A stretch of 64,000 nt of DNA from Sphingopyxis sp. LC363 (GCF_000756385.1 NZ_JNFC01000004.1:1-64000), one strand, 5' to 3'. Positions 52,308 to 62,699 are shown, numbered from the stretch's first letter. The notes: a model not told the origin generated them from the sequence alone. A program made the numbers and translations.

Positions 52308-52942
52308 TGGCATGGACGCGTGATGACATGGCGGCGCGCGCCGCGAAGGAACTGCAGGACGGCTATTACGTCAATCTCGGCATCGGCATCCCGACGCTCG
52401 TCGCGAACCATATCCCCGCGGGAATGACGGTGACGCTCCAGAGCGAGAACGGCATGCTCGGCATCGGGCCCTTTCCCTATGAGGGCGAAGAGGATCCCGA
52501 CCTGATCAACGCGGGCAAGCAGACGATCAGCGAGCTGCCGCAATCGGCCTATTTCAGCTCGGCTGACAGCTTTGCGATGATTCGCGGCGGGCATATCGAC
52601 CTCACCGTCTTGGGCGCGATGGAGATCGCCGAGAATGGCGACATCGCGAACTGGATGATCCCGGGCAAGATGATCAAAGGCATGGGCGGCGCGATGGACC
52701 TCGTCGCCGGGGTCAAGAAAATCATCGTCGTGATGGAGCATGTGGCCAAGGACGGCAGCCCCAAATTCATCCCCGCATGCACGCTGCCGCTGACCGGCAA
52801 GAACGTCGTCGACATGATCGTCACCGACCTAGCCGTATTCAAGCGCGACGATCATAACAGCCCGTTCCGGCTGATCGAGCTCGCTCCGGGGGTAACGGCC
52901 GAAGAAGTCGCCGAAAAGACGACGGCGCATTACGTTGCCTGA
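52307..52942 (+). CDS. scoB: 3-oxoacid CoA-transferase subunit B
   Basis: 211 residues. Beta subunit with the catalytic Glu in [12 protein letters not shown], preceded by [19 protein letters not shown], and the conserved [27 protein letters not shown]. Together with scoA it makes the active enzyme for ketone-body or 3-oxoacid use. The start overlaps the phosphatase stop. A small membrane protein gene follows with an 8-base overlap. Confidence 0.94.
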   Translation: MAWTRDDMAARAAKELQDGYYVNLGIGIPTLVANHIPAGMTVTLQSENGMLGIGPFPYEGEEDPDLINAGKQTISELPQSAYFSSADSFAMIRGGHIDLTVLGAMEIAENGDIANWMIPGKMIKGMGGAMDLVAGVKKIIVVMEHVAKDGSPKFIPACTLPLTGKNVVDMIVTDLAVFKRDDHNSPFRLIELAPGVTAEEVAEKTTAHYVA

Positions 52943-53384
52943 TGTCGCGGCCAACCCCGGCTCCACCTGGCTGATCGTCGGCGGGTGGTTGTCGGTTCTG
53001 GCCGCGCTGCTTCATATCGCCTGCATCTTCGGAGGACCCGACTGGTATAGATTCTTCGGAGCGGGCGAAGCCATGGCGCGCGCCGCGGCGCGCGGCGAGT
53101 TGTGGCCGACGCTGATCACGCTCGCGATCGGCGCGGTCCTGCTGGTCTGGGCCGCCTATGCCTTTTCGGGGGCCGGTTCGCTTCCGCGCCTGCCGCTGCT
53201 GCGAACAGGGCTGATCGTCATCACCGCGATCTATCTGCTGCGCGCGTTCCTGTTCGTGCCGCTTCATTTCTGGCGGCCGCAGCATAGCGACAGTTTCGCG
53301 ATCTGGTCGTCGCTGATCGTCCTTGCCTATGGCGCGGTTTATGCGGTCGGGATATTCAAGGCTTGGCCCCATCTGGCCCCCTGA
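52935..53384 (+). CDS. Small four-span membrane protein of unknown function
   Basis: 149 residues beginning at a TTG codon that overlaps the end of scoB by 8 bases; no ATG or GTG in frame fits. Four hydrophobic segments are seen ([84 protein letters not shown]). I do not recognise a family, though such proteins are widespread in sphingomonads. It probably belongs to the CoA-transferase operon by position. Confidence 0.72.
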   Translation: MPDVAANPGSTWLIVGGWLSVLAALLHIACIFGGPDWYRFFGAGEAMARAAARGELWPTLITLAIGAVLLVWAAYAFSGAGSLPRLPLLRTGLIVITAIYLLRAFLFVPLHFWRPQHSDSFAIWSSLIVLAYGAVYAVGIFKAWPHLAP

Positions 53385-53461
53385 ACCGCGCCGGGGGTGA
53401 CGGCGGTGCAAGTCGCGGCTATGACAGCGGCCAGATAAAAGGTCGCAATCCAGTCGAGTCC

Positions 53462-54742
53462 ATGAAGCGCGTTTTTACCATTTTGATCGCTGTTGCCGCG
53501 CTGGGATCGGCCGGCTGGTTCGGTATCCATGCCCTGGGCGGCAGCGACCCCCTTGCCAGCGTCCCGATTCCTATCAAGGCCGCCGAAAATCTGCCCGACA
53601 CGCCTGCCGAATGGCGCGGCCGGATCGACTATCCCGCGCTCGACCGGCAACTCGCCGACCTGTCGCAGCGTCCCGAAATGGCGGGACTGGCGGTGGCGGT
53701 GGTCGAAGACGGCAAACTCAGCTTCGTGCGCACCTATGGCGTCGCCGACGCCGCGACCGGCGCGCCGGTGACACCGCATACGCTGTTCCGCTGGGCCTCG
53801 GTTTCCAAAACCGCGGCGGGCGCGCTGGCGGGCGCGCTCGCCGCCGACGGCACCGTCGATCTCGACCGCCCGATTGCCGCCTGGAATACCTCGCTGCGGT
53901 TGCCGGGGGGCGCCGAAGCGCGCGTTACGCTGGACGACCTGCTGGCCCAGCGCACCGGCCTGACCCGACATGCCTATGACGAGAAGCTGGAGGAAGGGCG
54001 CGATCCCGCCCTGCTGCGCGCGAGCCTTGGCGCCGCACCGCTGCAATGCGACCCCGGCACCTGCTACACCTATCAGAATGTCGCGTTCGACGCCGCAAGC
54101 GAGATATTGGGTGCGGCCGCGAACGAGCCTTTCGCCGACGTCGTCGAGGCGCGATTTTTCCGTCCGCTCGGCATGGTCAGCGCAGGATACGGGATGGCGC
54201 GGCTGACGGACGCCAAGGATTGGGCGAAACCGCACCGCGGCGCGCATGTCCATCCGATCAAGGAGGCCTATTGGCGCGTCCCCGCCGCCGCGGGCGTCGA
54301 AAGCGATATCGTCGATTTCGCGACATGGATGCAGGCGATGATGGGCAGCCGTCCCGACGTGCTGTCGGCGCCCGCGTTGCAGCTTGCCCATCGGCCGCGT
54401 GTCGGCACCGGCCGGCTCTATGGCGGCGCGCTGCGCCAGGCCACAAGCGAGGCGTCCTATGGCCTCGGCTGGCGGAGCTTCACCTATGGCGGGAGCCGGC
54501 TCGAAGGCCATTCGGGAGCGGTCGAGGGCTATCGCGCGACGATGATTTTCGAACCGGCGACGCGCACGGGCGTCGTCGTGCTGTGGAACAGCGATTGGGG
54601 TTTTCCCTTCCGCATCCCCTTCGCGGCGATCGACAGCTATCACCAGCGCGAAGACGCGGGCTGGCTCGACCTTGGAGAACTGCCCCCGGTGACGAGCGCG
54701 CGCACCGCCGCCAAAGCGATCGTCGAGCCCCCGAAGGGATAA
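53462..54742 (+). CDS. Serine hydrolase, beta-lactamase class C/PBP4-like fold
   Basis: 426 residues from ATG at MKRVFTILIAVAALGSAGWF, a signal peptide or anchor. The penicillin-recognising motifs are SVSK (nucleophile Ser) in FRWASVSKTAAGALAGAL, YQN in CYTYQNVAFDAAS and HSG in RLEGHSGAVEGYR. Such enzymes include esterases, DD-peptidases and beta-lactamases. Nothing in the sequence proves beta-lactamase activity. Followed after 68 bases by an epimerase gene. Confidence 0.87.
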   Translation: MKRVFTILIAVAALGSAGWFGIHALGGSDPLASVPIPIKAAENLPDTPAEWRGRIDYPALDRQLADLSQRPEMAGLAVAVVEDGKLSFVRTYGVADAATGAPVTPHTLFRWASVSKTAAGALAGALAADGTVDLDRPIAAWNTSLRLPGGAEARVTLDDLLAQRTGLTRHAYDEKLEEGRDPALLRASLGAAPLQCDPGTCYTYQNVAFDAASEILGAAANEPFADVVEARFFRPLGMVSAGYGMARLTDAKDWAKPHRGAHVHPIKEAYWRVPAAAGVESDIVDFATWMQAMMGSRPDVLSAPALQLAHRPRVGTGRLYGGALRQATSEASYGLGWRSFTYGGSRLEGHSGAVEGYRATMIFEPATRTGVVVLWNSDWGFPFRIPFAAIDSYHQREDAGWLDLGELPPVTSARTAAKAIVEPPKG

Positions 54743-54810
54743 GGCTCCTTGCTCCGGCGTCCATCGCCTGTGTATCAGGCGCGCGACCACGACCGGGAGG
54801 AGAATCATCG

Positions 54811-55788
54811 ATGCGCGTGCTGCTGACCGGATCGTCGGGCTGGCTCGGGCGCTATCTGGCTCCTTTGCTCGCTGAAAACGGTCATAAGGTCGTCGGGCTC
54901 GATGTTGTCCCCGGCACGTATACCGAGGTCGTCGGCACCGTCACCGACCGCGCGCTCATCGACCGCACGATGGGCGAGCATGGGATCGAGGCCATCATTC
55001 ATGGCGGCGCGCTGCACAAGCCCGATATCGTCCGCTATCCGCGGCAGGCGTTCGTTGACGTCAACGTCACTGGCACGCTGAACCTGATCGAAGCGGCGGT
55101 CGCGGCGGGCAACGGCCGCTTCCTCTTCACCTCGACCACCTCGCTGATGGTGCGCGCCGACGTGCGGGCGGGCGCGGGTGAAGCGGGCGCCTGGTGGATG
55201 GACGAGGATTTTGGTCCGATCGAACCACGCAACATTTATGGCATCACCAAGCTCGCCGCCGAACAGGCGGTGAAGCTGGTGCATCGCGAGCACGGGATTT
55301 CGGTCGCGATCCTGCGCACCGGGCGCTTCTTCCCCGAGGATGACGATACGCTTGGCGTGCCGAGCGGCCCGAACCTCAAGGCCAACGAGCTGCTCAATCG
55401 CCGCCTGACGGTCGAGGATGCCGCCGCCGCGCACCTCGCCGCGCTCGAGGCCGCGCCGGCGATCGGCTGCGATACCTTCATCCTCTCCGCCCAGCCGCCG
55501 TTCGCGCGCGACGAAGCCGAGGAGCTCGCCCGCGACGCGCGTGCGGTGATCGCGCGCCATCATCCCGACGCGGCCGACCTCTACGCCGCCGAAGGCTGGA
55601 TGCTCCCCGAGAGAATCGACCGCGTCTATGACCCGTCGCGCGCCGAGCGACGCTTCGGCTGGCGCGCGCGGACCGACTTCGGCAGCGTGCTCGCGGCGCT
55701 TCGCGACCGGACGCCGCTGCCCTTCGCGCACGACCCCGATTACACCTCTCCCATTATCGCACAGGAGCGCGACGCATGTATGTGCTGA
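54811..55788 (+). CDS. NAD-dependent epimerase/dehydratase (extended SDR)
   Basis: 325 residues with GSSGWLGRYLAPLLAENG as the cofactor loop and the catalytic YGITK in RNIYGITKLAAEQAVKL. The ending is unusual for the family, running YTSPIIAQERDACMC into the next gene. The sugar or other substrate is unknown. GGGAGGAG lies before the ATG. The 3' end overlaps the GST gene by 13 bases. Confidence 0.87.
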   Translation: MRVLLTGSSGWLGRYLAPLLAENGHKVVGLDVVPGTYTEVVGTVTDRALIDRTMGEHGIEAIIHGGALHKPDIVRYPRQAFVDVNVTGTLNLIEAAVAAGNGRFLFTSTTSLMVRADVRAGAGEAGAWWMDEDFGPIEPRNIYGITKLAAEQAVKLVHREHGISVAILRTGRFFPEDDDTLGVPSGPNLKANELLNRRLTVEDAAAAHLAALEAAPAIGCDTFILSAQPPFARDEAEELARDARAVIARHHPDAADLYAAEGWMLPERIDRVYDPSRAERRFGWRARTDFGSVLAALRDRTPLPFAHDPDYTSPIIAQERDACMC

Positions 55789-56456
55789 TCACCGCCAACC
55801 GCAATTATTCGAGCTGGTCGCTCCGCCCGTGGATGCTGATGAAGGGCCTCTCCATCTCCTTCGAGGACCAGATCGAACCCTTCACCAATCCGGTCAACTA
55901 CGACGAATTCCGAAGCTTTTCGCCGACCGGACAGGTGCCCGCGCTGCTCGACGAAGGCCGCACGGTTTACGATTCGCTCGGCATCACCCTCTATCTCGCC
56001 GACCGGCACGACGGCGTGTGGCCGACAGGGGCCGATGCGCGCGCCTGGGCGCAGTGCGCGGTCGCGGAGATGCACAGCGGTTTTTCGGCGCTGCGTAACG
56101 ATTGCACGATGAATGTCGGCGTTCGCGTGACGCCGAAGCCGCCGTCGGGCGCACTCCGGCTCGACATCACGCGTCTTCGCGAGCTGTTCGCCGAAGGGCT
56201 GTCGCGGTTCGGCGGCCCTTATCTCGCGGGCGATCGCTTCACCGCCGCCGATGCCTTCTTTGCGCCCGTCGCCTTCCGCATCCGCACCTATGGCCTCGAC
56301 GTCGGCGCCGGGCATGCGTGGGTCGACCATATGCTGACGCACCCGGCGATGCAGGACTGGGAACGGCAGGCGCTGGCCGAAAGCTGGCGCGAGGAAAGCC
56401 ACGAAGCGGAGTTGATGGCAGCAGGCGCGATCACCGCCGACCATCGCACCGCCTAG
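55776..56456 (+). CDS. Glutathione S-transferase family protein
   Basis: 226 residues. The thioredoxin-like N-terminal half has NYSSWSLRPWMLMKGLSISFEDQIEPF with a Ser in the usual catalytic position, and FSPTGQVPALLDEGRTVYDSLGITLYLADRH carrying the glutathione-site Pro and Ser. The helical C-terminal half follows. Detoxification or conjugation is likely; no substrate can be named. It converges with crtZ with a 4-base overlap. Confidence 0.87.
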   Translation: MYVLITANRNYSSWSLRPWMLMKGLSISFEDQIEPFTNPVNYDEFRSFSPTGQVPALLDEGRTVYDSLGITLYLADRHDGVWPTGADARAWAQCAVAEMHSGFSALRNDCTMNVGVRVTPKPPSGALRLDITRLRELFAEGLSRFGGPYLAGDRFTAADAFFAPVAFRIRTYGLDVGAGHAWVDHMLTHPAMQDWERQALAESWREESHEAELMAAGAITADHRTA

Positions 56457-56971
56457 TCGACGAGCGCCTCGCGCACTACCGCGATCCCTGCCTCACGCTG
56501 CGCCTTCAGTTCGACCTTGAGCTTGGCGGGATCGCGCGCGAAGACGAAGCCGAAACTCACCCCGCCTTCCTTGCCGAGCGTCGCATGGTGGAGCTTGTGC
56601 GCCTGCACGAGCCGCTTCGCATAGCCGCGGCGCGGCACCCAGCGGAAATAGCGCTGGTGGACGAGCCCGTCGTGCACCAGCGTATAGATGATGCCGTAGA
56701 GGAGGATGCCGAGTCCGATCCACGTTCCCGGCTCCCATGCTTCCATACCCATGATCATCGGGCTGCCCACGACGAACATCGAGATGCTCAGCGCGGCGCC
56801 GACGAGGCCGAACAGGTCATTCTTTTCCAGCACCTTGTCGTGCGGTTCGTGATGGTCACGGTGCCACGCCCAGCCGAAGCCGTGCATGATATATTTATGG
56901 CTCGCCCAAGCGACGAATTCCATCGCCACGACGGTGGCAAGGATGAGCGCGAGGATAGCGGGTGTCGACAT
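56453..56971 (-). CDS. crtZ: Beta-carotene 3-hydroxylase CrtZ
   Basis: 172 residues from MSTPAILALILATVVAMEF; an 18-codon upstream extension in frame looks spurious. Non-heme di-iron hydroxylase with the expected His clusters: HKYIMHGFGWAWHRDHHEPH and LVHQRYFRWVPRRGYAKRLVQAHKLHHA. Hydrophobic segments place it in the membrane. It makes zeaxanthin from beta-carotene, which fits a yellow-pigmented sphingomonad. Other carotenoid genes are not in the window. Confidence 0.93.
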   Translation of the reverse strand: MSTPAILALILATVVAMEFVAWASHKYIMHGFGWAWHRDHHEPHDKVLEKNDLFGLVGAALSISMFVVGSPMIMGMEAWEPGTWIGLGILLYGIIYTLVHDGLVHQRYFRWVPRRGYAKRLVQAHKLHHATLGKEGGVSFGFVFARDPAKLKVELKAQREAGIAVVREALVD

Positions 56972-57020
56972 GCGGCGGATTATAGGCCGGTTGTTTACGC
57001 GAGGCCACCTCTCCTCATTC

Positions 57021-57092
57021 GTCATCCCGGACTTGATCCGGGATCCATTCGTGCGGCCGATGCTGTGGACCCCGGATCAAGTCCGGGGTGAC
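57021..57092. repeat. Palindromic intergenic repeat (GTCATCCCGGACTT type)
   Basis: Two 26-base inverted arms (57021-57046 and 57067-57092) with 24 matching positions, core CGGACTTGATCCGGG. This hairpin type is very common in sphingomonad genomes. It lies between crtZ and leuC. Confidence 0.85.
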
Positions 57093-57183
57093 GAGGGCGA
57101 AACATGAGAAACTCCGCGACCGAAAATTGCGTTTTCGATCGCCACTCGCTTGCATTGTTATGCGACTGGCGTAAGTGGACCGC

Positions 57184-58614
57184 ATGACTCGGCCCCGCAC
57201 CCTTTATGAGAAAATCTGGGACGCGCATGTCGTCGAACAGCGCGCCGACGGTACCTGCCTGATCTTCATCGACCGCCACCTCGTCCATGAAGTCACCAGC
57301 CCGCAGGCGTTCGCGGGGCTTCGCGCGAGCGGGCGCACGGTGCGCCGCCCCGACCTGACGCTTGCGGTGCCCGACCACAATGTGCCGACGACGCCGCGGC
57401 TCGACGCCCACGGAAACAAGCTGCCGATCGCCGACCCCGAAAGCGCCGCACAATTGGCGGCGCTGGAAAAGAACGCCCCAGAATTCGGCATCCGCTATAT
57501 CGACGCGGTCGCGCCCGAGCAGGGAATCGTCCATGTCGTCGGCCCCGAGCAGGGATTTTCGCTCCCCGGCACGACGATCGTCTGCGGCGACAGCCACACC
57601 GCGTGCCACGGCGGCATCGGCGCGCTCGCCTTCGGCATCGGGACGAGCGAGGTCGAACATGTGCTGGCGACGCAAACGCTGCTGCTGCAGCCCGCAAAGA
57701 CGATGGAAGTGCGCGTCGAGGGCGAAGTCGGCCCCGGCGTGTCGGCGAAGGACATTATCCTCCACATTACCGGCGTAATCGGCGCCGCGGGGGGCACCGG
57801 CCATGTCATCGAATATACCGGCAGCGCGATCCGCGCACTGTCGATCGAGGGTCGGCTGACCGTCAGCAACATGGCGATCGAGGGCGGCGCGCGCGCCGGG
57901 CTGATCGCGCCCGACGAGACGACCTTCGACTATCTGAAGGGCCGCCCCTATGCACCGAAGGGTGCCGACTGGGAGGCAGCAGTCGCTTACTGGAAAAGCC
58001 TCGCGACCGATCCGGGCGCGACCTATGACAAGAGTGTCGTCATCGACGCCGCCGATATCGCCCCGAGCGTGACCTGGGGCACCAGCCCCGAGGACGTCGT
58101 GCCGATCACCGGCGTCGTCCCTGCCCCGGGCAGCTTCGCCGACCCGTCGAAGCAGACCGCGGCCGCCAAGTCGCTCGCCTATATGGGCCTCGAACCCGGC
58201 ACACGGATGCAGGATGTCGAAATCGAAAATATCTTCATTGGAAGCTGCACCAACAGCCGTATCGAGGATCTGCGCGCCGCCGCCGCGGTGATCAAGGGCC
58301 GCCACAAGGCCGATAATGTCAAATGGGCGATCGTCGTTCCAGGGTCGGGGCTGGTGAAAGCACAGGCCGAAGCCGAGGGACTCGACCGCATCTTCACCGA
58401 CGCGGGGCTCGAATGGCGTGAGCCCGGCTGTTCGGCGTGCCTCGCGATGAACCCCGACAAGGTGCCCCCGGGCGAACGCTGCGCCTCGACGAGCAACCGC
58501 AATTTCGTCGGCCGCCAAGGCCCGGGCGCGCGCACTCACCTCGTCAGCCCCGCGATGGCGGCGGCGGCGGCGGTGACGGGCAAGCTCACCGACGTAAGGG
58601 AGCTGATGGCATGA
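57184..58614 (+). CDS. leuC: 3-isopropylmalate dehydratase large subunit
   Basis: 476 residues (ATG at [17 protein letters not shown]; a GTG three codons earlier is less likely). Leucine biosynthesis, aconitase family. The three [4Fe-4S] cysteines are in the expected [17 protein letters not shown] and [10 protein letters not shown] contexts. Its stop overlaps leuD by 4 bases. Confidence 0.96.
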   Translation: MTRPRTLYEKIWDAHVVEQRADGTCLIFIDRHLVHEVTSPQAFAGLRASGRTVRRPDLTLAVPDHNVPTTPRLDAHGNKLPIADPESAAQLAALEKNAPEFGIRYIDAVAPEQGIVHVVGPEQGFSLPGTTIVCGDSHTACHGGIGALAFGIGTSEVEHVLATQTLLLQPAKTMEVRVEGEVGPGVSAKDIILHITGVIGAAGGTGHVIEYTGSAIRALSIEGRLTVSNMAIEGGARAGLIAPDETTFDYLKGRPYAPKGADWEAAVAYWKSLATDPGATYDKSVVIDAADIAPSVTWGTSPEDVVPITGVVPAPGSFADPSKQTAAAKSLAYMGLEPGTRMQDVEIENIFIGSCTNSRIEDLRAAAAVIKGRHKADNVKWAIVVPGSGLVKAQAEAEGLDRIFTDAGLEWREPGCSACLAMNPDKVPPGERCASTSNRNFVGRQGPGARTHLVSPAMAAAAAVTGKLTDVRELMA

Positions 58615-59201
58615 CCCCGCTCGACAAGGTCGAAGGCCGCGCGATTCCGTTCGGGCTCAAGAATGTCGACACCGACGTAATCATCCCGGCGCACTGGCTG
58701 AAAACGACGACGCGCGAGGGCATGGGCCGCGGCGCGTTCGAGAGCCTGCGCGCCGATCCCGACAATCTGTTCGACCGACCCGAATATAAAGGCGCGCCGA
58801 TCCTGATTGCGGGCGATAATTTCGGTTGCGGATCGAGCCGCGAGCATGCCGCCTGGGCGCTCGGCGACCTCGGCATCCGCGTCGTCATCGCGCCCTCCTA
58901 TTCGGACATTTTCTCCGGCAATGCGGTGAAGAACGGCATCCTGCCCGTCGTGCTTCCTCAACAAGCAATCGACCGGCTGATGGAGGTTGCCGAAACCGAT
59001 CCGGTGTTCGTCGACCTCGAGCATCAGACGGTGACGACGCAGTATCAGGACCGCTTCAGTTTCGAGATCGACCCGTTCCGCAAAATGTGCCTGCTCGAAG
59101 GACTCGACGAAATTTCGCTGACCGAAAAAAGCGACGCGGCGATCGGTGCCTACGAGGCCAAACTCGACGCCGACAGGCCGTGGATGCGCCCTGCCGCATA
59201 G
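58611..59201 (+). CDS. leuD: 3-isopropylmalate dehydratase small subunit
   Basis: 196 residues with [29 protein letters not shown] and [19 protein letters not shown], the swivel domain that closes over the LeuC active site. Translationally coupled to leuC. leuA and leuB are not in the window. Confidence 0.96.
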   Translation: MTPLDKVEGRAIPFGLKNVDTDVIIPAHWLKTTTREGMGRGAFESLRADPDNLFDRPEYKGAPILIAGDNFGCGSSREHAAWALGDLGIRVVIAPSYSDIFSGNAVKNGILPVVLPQQAIDRLMEVAETDPVFVDLEHQTVTTQYQDRFSFEIDPFRKMCLLEGLDEISLTEKSDAAIGAYEAKLDADRPWMRPAA

Positions 59202-59232
59202 GATCAAACGCACACCATAAGAGGAGAAGATG

Positions 59233-60228
59233 ATGAAGGCTCTCTTGTCGACCGCCACCGGCGGCCCCGAAACGCTCGAGCTGGGCGAACTGCCGCGCCC
59301 GACCGCGGGCAAGGGCCAGATCGTGATCGACGTGAAGGCCTGCGCAGTCAACTTCCCCGACGTGCTGATCATCGAGGATAAATATCAGTTCCGCCCCGAA
59401 CGTCCCTTCGCCCCCGGCGGCGAGGTCGCGGGGCTGGTCGCCGAAGTCGGCGAGGGCGTGACCGAGTTCAAGGTCGGCGACCGGGTGATCGCGGGCTGCG
59501 GCAACGGCGGCATGTCCGAAGCGGTCGCGGTCGGCGTCCACAATGTCTATCACTTGCCCGAAGGCCATGACTTCGCCGAGGGTGCCTCGCTGCTGATGAC
59601 CTATGGCACCAGCATCCACGCACTCGTCGATCGCGGCCATATCAAGGAAGGCGATACCCTGCTCGTGCTCGGTGCATCGGGCGGGGTCGGCATTGCGGCG
59701 GTCGAGCTGGGCAAGGCGTTCGGCGCGCGCGTCGTTGCGGGCGTGTCGAGCGAGGAGAAGGCCGGGATCGCGAGGGCTGCCGGCGCCGACGAGGTGGTCG
59801 TCTATGGCCGCCAGCCGTTCGACAAGGATCAGTCGAAGGAACTCGCGAACAAGTTCAAGGAAGCCGTCGGTCCGAATGGCGCGAACCTTGTCTATGACGC
59901 GGTCGGCGGCGACTATGCCGAGCCCGCGCTGCGCTCGATCGCATGGGAGGGCCGCTATCTCGTCGTCGGCTTCCCCGCAGGCATCCCGCGCCTGCCGCTC
60001 AACCTGACTCTCCTCAAGAGCTGCGACGTCGCCGGTGTCTTCTGGGGCGCTTTCGTCGCGCGCGAACCGGCGCGCAATCGCGCCAATATCGCGCGGCTGT
60101 TCCAGCTGTGGGAGCAGGGCAAGATCAGCCCGCGCGTCACCGAAAGCTTCAGCCTCGAAGACGGCGGCAAGGCGATCGCCAAGCTCGGCGACCGCACCGC
60201 GGTCGGCAAGCTGGTCGTCACCGTCTGA
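59233..60228 (+). CDS. NADPH:quinone oxidoreductase-like (zinc-free MDR family)
   Basis: 331 residues (ATG at MKALLSTATGGPETLEL, because AGGAG lies 6 bases before it; the ATG one codon earlier has poorer spacing). Medium-chain reductase with CAVNFPDVLIIEDKYQFRPERPFAPGGEVAGLV and the NADP loop LLVLGASGGVGIAAVELGKAFGARVVAG; catalytic zinc ligands are missing. Follows leuD by about 30 bases. Substrate probably a quinone or enone, unproven. Confidence 0.9.
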   Translation: MKALLSTATGGPETLELGELPRPTAGKGQIVIDVKACAVNFPDVLIIEDKYQFRPERPFAPGGEVAGLVAEVGEGVTEFKVGDRVIAGCGNGGMSEAVAVGVHNVYHLPEGHDFAEGASLLMTYGTSIHALVDRGHIKEGDTLLVLGASGGVGIAAVELGKAFGARVVAGVSSEEKAGIARAAGADEVVVYGRQPFDKDQSKELANKFKEAVGPNGANLVYDAVGGDYAEPALRSIAWEGRYLVVGFPAGIPRLPLNLTLLKSCDVAGVFWGAFVAREPARNRANIARLFQLWEQGKISPRVTESFSLEDGGKAIAKLGDRTAVGKLVVTV

Positions 60229-60506
60229 AATACCGCCCCGACCCGGCGCTGACCGAGGCGCTCCGCGCGCTCGCCGCGCCGGGGCGGATCGAGGTGCGGG
60301 TAACGCCCGGCGCGCGGCGCGACGAGATTCGGGTCGAGGGCGAAGCAGTGCATGTCCGCGTCACCGCACCGCCCGCCGACGGCGCGGCGAACGACGCGGT
60401 GCTGCGCCTGCTCGCCGCCGCGCTCGGCCGCCCGCCGCGCGATTTGACGCTGCTGCGCGGGGCGACGGCACGCACCAAACTCATCGCAATTGCGACGAGC
60501 CGATAG
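60225..60506 (+). CDS. DUF167 (YggU-like) protein, start codon uncertain
   Basis: About 93 residues if translation starts at the CTG that overlaps the preceding TGA (CTGA). The domain RIEVRVTPGARRDEIRVEGEAVHVRVTAPPADGAANDAVLRLLAAALGRPPRDLTLLRGATARTK matches YggU, small alpha/beta proteins of unknown role. No ATG, GTG or TTG in frame gives a full domain: the next GTG (60294) would remove the first strand, and one near 60107 would add 40 residues inside the neighbour. Confidence 0.78.
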   Translation: MKYRPDPALTEALRALAAPGRIEVRVTPGARRDEIRVEGEAVHVRVTAPPADGAANDAVLRLLAAALGRPPRDLTLLRGATARTKLIAIATSR

Positions 60507-60577
60507 CGCCGGGTTAACCAATTGGCAGGGGCTCGGCGCTATAGCCGGGCCCAGGACTAGCTGGGCCAAGGTGGATC

Positions 60578-60871
60578 ATGGCAAAACGCCGATCGGCACG
60601 CGAAGAGGGTGACGCGAGCATCGCGAATATTTCGCGTACCCGCCGCGCGCAGCTTGTCGCCGAATTCGAAGGCGAACTCGGCGTCGATTACAAGGCCCGC
60701 GCCGCCGCCGAAGAGGCCGAACGCCGCTGGATCGCGCGCAAAACCTTCATCGTCTGGACAATCGCGCTGATGTTCTTCGCCATCGCGTGCCAGAAATTGT
60801 GGATCATGGGTCAGGACGTCGACGTGCCCTTTTCCGACATCAACCCGGTGCGCAGCCTGTTCGGCGATTAA
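60578..60871 (+). CDS. Small single-span membrane protein of unknown function
   Basis: 97 residues. A basic and helical N-terminal part (RRSAREEGDASIANISRTRRAQLVAEFEGELGVDYKARAAAEEAERR) leads to one transmembrane segment (FIVWTIALMFFAIACQKLWIM) and a short acidic tail. I recognise no family. It is convergent with sdhA, with only 24 bases between the stops. Confidence 0.7.
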   Translation: MAKRRSAREEGDASIANISRTRRAQLVAEFEGELGVDYKARAAAEEAERRWIARKTFIVWTIALMFFAIACQKLWIMGQDVDVPFSDINPVRSLFGD

Positions 60872-60895
60872 GGCCGGCCGGCGCCCCGGCGCGAT

Positions 60896-62698
60896 TCAAT
60901 AGACCCGCGCCTTCGGCTTGATATATTCGACATCGTCCGACAGCGTATATTCGTGGACCGGACGGTAGTCGAGGCGGACGCCGCCGCCCTTGCCGCCCCA
61001 GCCGTCGAACCACGCAACCGTGTGCTTCATCCACGCTGCGTCGTCGCGATTCGGGAAATCCTCGTGCGCGTGGGCGCCACGGCTTTCCTTGCGGTTGAAC
61101 GCCGAGTGCATCGTCACCGTCGCCTGGCCGATCAGATTGTCGAGCTCGAGCGTTTCGATGAGGTCGGTGTTCCAGATCAGGCTGCGGTCGGTGACATGGA
61201 CGTCGTTCATCCGCTGATAGGTCTTGGTGAGCTTTTCCTTGCCCTCGGCCATCAACTCGTCGGTGCGGAACACCGCGGCGTGCTGCGACATCGCGCGCTG
61301 CATTTCGGTGCGGATCTCCGCGGTCGGCGAGCCGCCATTGGCATTGCGGAAATGGTCGAGGCGTGCGAGCGCGAGGTCGGCGCTGTCCTTCGGCAGCGGC
61401 TGCTGTGCTGCACCGGGGGTCAGAATTTCCTTGAGGCGATGGCCCGTCGCGCGGCCGAAGACGACGAGATCGATCAGGCTGTTCGAGCCGAGACGGTTCG
61501 CGCCGTGCACCGACACGCACGCCGCTTCGCCGACCGCGAACAGGCCAGGGACGACGGTGTCCGGGCCGTCCTTGCCTAGCGTGACGACTTCGCCGTGATA
61601 GTTACACGGGATGCCGCCCATATTGTAATGGACCGTCGGCACGACCGGGAGCGGCTGGCGCGTGAGATCCACGCCCGCGAAAATCTTGCCGCTTTCGGTG
61701 ATCCCCGGCAGGCGCTCGGCGAGCACCGCGGGATCGATATGGTCGAGGTGAAGATAGATATGGTCGTTGTGCGGGCCGACGCCGCGGCCTTCGCGGATTT
61801 CGAGCGCCATCGAGCGCGAAACGACGTCGCGCGACGCGAGGTCCTTCGCCGACGGGGCATAGCGTTCCATGAAACGCTCGCCTTCGGAATTGGTGAGGTA
61901 ACCGCCCTCGCCGCGCGCGCCCTCGGTAATGAGCACGCCGGCGCCATAGATGCCGGTCGGGTGGAACTGGACGAACTCCATGTCCTGGAGAGGCAGGCCC
62001 GCGCGAAGCACCATGCCGCCGCCGTCGCCGGTGCAGGTGTGCGCCGAGGTTGCCGTGAAATAGCAGCGGCCGTAGCCGCCCGTCGCGAGCACGACGGCCT
62101 GGCTGCGGAAACGGTGGATGCTGCCATCTTCCATGCACAGCGCGATCACGCCGCGGCACTCGCCATTTTCCATGATCAGGTCGAGCGCGAAATATTCGAC
62201 GAAGAAGTCCGCGTCATATTTCAGCGACTGCTGATAAAGCGCGTGGAGCATCGCGTGGCCGGTGCGGTCGGCCGCGGCGCAAGTGCGCTGCACCGGCGGG
62301 CCCTCGCCCATATTCTGCATATGGCCGCCGAACGGGCGCTGGTAGATCGTGCCGTCGGCGTTACGCGAAAACGGCACGCCGGCATGTTCGAGTTCGTAGA
62401 CCGCGTTCGGCGCCTCACGCACCATATATTCGATCGCGTCCTGATCGCCGAGCCAGTCCGAACCCTTGACGGTGTCGTACATATGCCATTGCCAATGGTC
62501 CGGCGAATTGTTGCCGAGCGACGCGGCGATGCCGCCCTGCGCCGCGACGGTGTGGCTGCGCGTCGGGAACACCTTGGTGATGCACGCGGTCTTAAGCCCC
62601 GCTTCGGCGCTGCCCATCGTGGCGCGCAGGCCCGAGCCGCCGGCACCGACGACGACGGTGTCGTAGATATGGTCGATGATCTTGTAGGCGTCGGTCAT
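60896..62698 (-). CDS. sdhA: Succinate dehydrogenase flavoprotein subunit
   Basis: 600 residues from ATG at [29 protein letters not shown], the FAD-binding fold. The flavin-linking His is in [17 protein letters not shown], and GFAD contacts continue in [18 protein letters not shown]; the active-site Arg lies in the C-terminal [19 protein letters not shown] block. TCA-cycle and respiratory complex II. One base separates its ATG from the sdhD stop. sdhB does not follow; the next gene is on the other strand. Confidence 0.97.
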   Translation of the reverse strand: MTDAYKIIDHIYDTVVVGAGGSGLRATMGSAEAGLKTACITKVFPTRSHTVAAQGGIAASLGNNSPDHWQWHMYDTVKGSDWLGDQDAIEYMVREAPNAVYELEHAGVPFSRNADGTIYQRPFGGHMQNMGEGPPVQRTCAAADRTGHAMLHALYQQSLKYDADFFVEYFALDLIMENGECRGVIALCMEDGSIHRFRSQAVVLATGGYGRCYFTATSAHTCTGDGGGMVLRAGLPLQDMEFVQFHPTGIYGAGVLITEGARGEGGYLTNSEGERFMERYAPSAKDLASRDVVSRSMALEIREGRGVGPHNDHIYLHLDHIDPAVLAERLPGITESGKIFAGVDLTRQPLPVVPTVHYNMGGIPCNYHGEVVTLGKDGPDTVVPGLFAVGEAACVSVHGANRLGSNSLIDLVVFGRATGHRLKEILTPGAAQQPLPKDSADLALARLDHFRNANGGSPTAEIRTEMQRAMSQHAAVFRTDELMAEGKEKLTKTYQRMNDVHVTDRSLIWNTDLIETLELDNLIGQATVTMHSAFNRKESRGAHAHEDFPNRDDAAWMKHTVAWFDGWGGKGGGVRLDYRPVHEYTLSDDVEYIKPKARVY

Positions 62699-62699
62699 C

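Noticed and set aside
53462-54742. Calling the serine hydrolase a class C beta-lactamase resistance gene
   Set aside because: SxxK, YxN and HxG motifs are shared by esterases and DD-peptidases; nothing specific to beta-lactamases is visible.
57101-57137. A third copy of the CAGAAAACTGCGCAACTT repeat next to another palindrome
   Set aside because: Only AGAAA-CT-CGC-AC is shared, with gaps; too weak without a genome-wide search. The local dyad CGAAAA-5-TTTTCG there was also left unassigned.
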